NCBI GenBank assembly: GCA_937928295.1
Contig: CALEYY010000049.1
Span: 1 to 6,457 of the forward strand
Reading direction: 5' to 3'
DNA length: 6,457 nucleotides
Source: an uncultured Moraxellaceae bacterium
GTDB taxonomy: Bacteria > Pseudomonadota > Gammaproteobacteria > Pseudomonadales > Moraxellaceae
Both the position numbers and the translations under genes were made by a program. Positions 6,407-6,457 of this stretch are shown one piece after another; position 1 is the first letter of the stretch; each line of letters begins with the position of its first letter. The notes under the pieces were generated by a model. It was not told where the DNA came from. It saw only the letters and a program-made list of their open reading frames with translations, and made no database searches.

Positions 6407-6457
6407 AGATCGGAAGAGCACACGTCTGAACTCCAGTCACACTTGATGATCTCGTAT
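6407..6457 (+). other. Illumina TruSeq-style adapter with index (sequencing artefact)
   Basis: The stretch begins AGATCGGAAGAGC and continues as the standard TruSeq read-1 3' adapter to GTCAC at 6440. It is followed by an 8-base index-like ACTTGATG (6441-6448) and the constant ATCTCGTAT (6449-6457). It is synthetic. The last genuine base is 6406, or 6407 if the adapter's leading A is genomic. The plus frame happens to stay open through it, so an automated gene call would add a false tail. Confidence 0.99.

Noticed and set aside
6037..6423. Minus-strand frames starting MCSSDL and MLFRST
   Set aside because: Their starts lie inside the adapter and their bodies are antisense to the GEVED protein. 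MCSSDL-type N-termini are typical translated-adapter artefacts.

Overview
The window is best read as two unrelated pieces of DNA joined near position 4345-4390, with an untrimmed sequencing adapter at the right end.

Positions 1 to about 4380 are ordinary proteobacterial chromosome. All genes lie on the minus strand in the order yceI-like (broken), mnmG (gidA), rsmG (gidB), parA (soj), parB (spo0J, cut by the left edge). This is the conserved gid-par block found near the replication origin of many beta- and gammaproteobacteria. The protein sequences are of beta/gammaproteobacterial type, but I cannot resolve the genus by eye. A sigma70-like promoter with a perfect TATAAT sits just upstream of mnmG. 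The genes from mnmG to parB are separated by 3 to 36 bases, so they are probably one transcript. It would couple tRNA wobble-uridine modification (MnmG) and 16S rRNA G527 methylation (RsmG) with chromosome partitioning (ParA/ParB). A 9-bp hairpin lies between rsmG and parA.

Positions about 4385 to 6406 hold one open frame on the plus strand. It has no credible start and no stop. It encodes part of a large, probably extracellular protein: a short alpha/beta-like tail, a GEVED-type module ending in GEVEDY, a six-bladed NHL/SMP-30-like beta-propeller with about 42-residue periodicity, and the start of a second GEVED module. Proteins of this type occur in Verrucomicrobia, Planctomycetes and Bacteroidetes, so the source is likely a different organism from the left part. 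At the junction both genes lose their 5' ends at the same place, with no intergenic DNA between them. This is what a chimeric contig looks like, not a functional neighbourhood.

Positions 6407 to 6457 are the Illumina TruSeq-style read adapter with an 8-base index, not biology. I found no novel system. The most useful points are the assembly artefacts, the unannotated GEVED/propeller frame, the corrected mnmG start and two small RNA-structure candidates in the gid-par operon.
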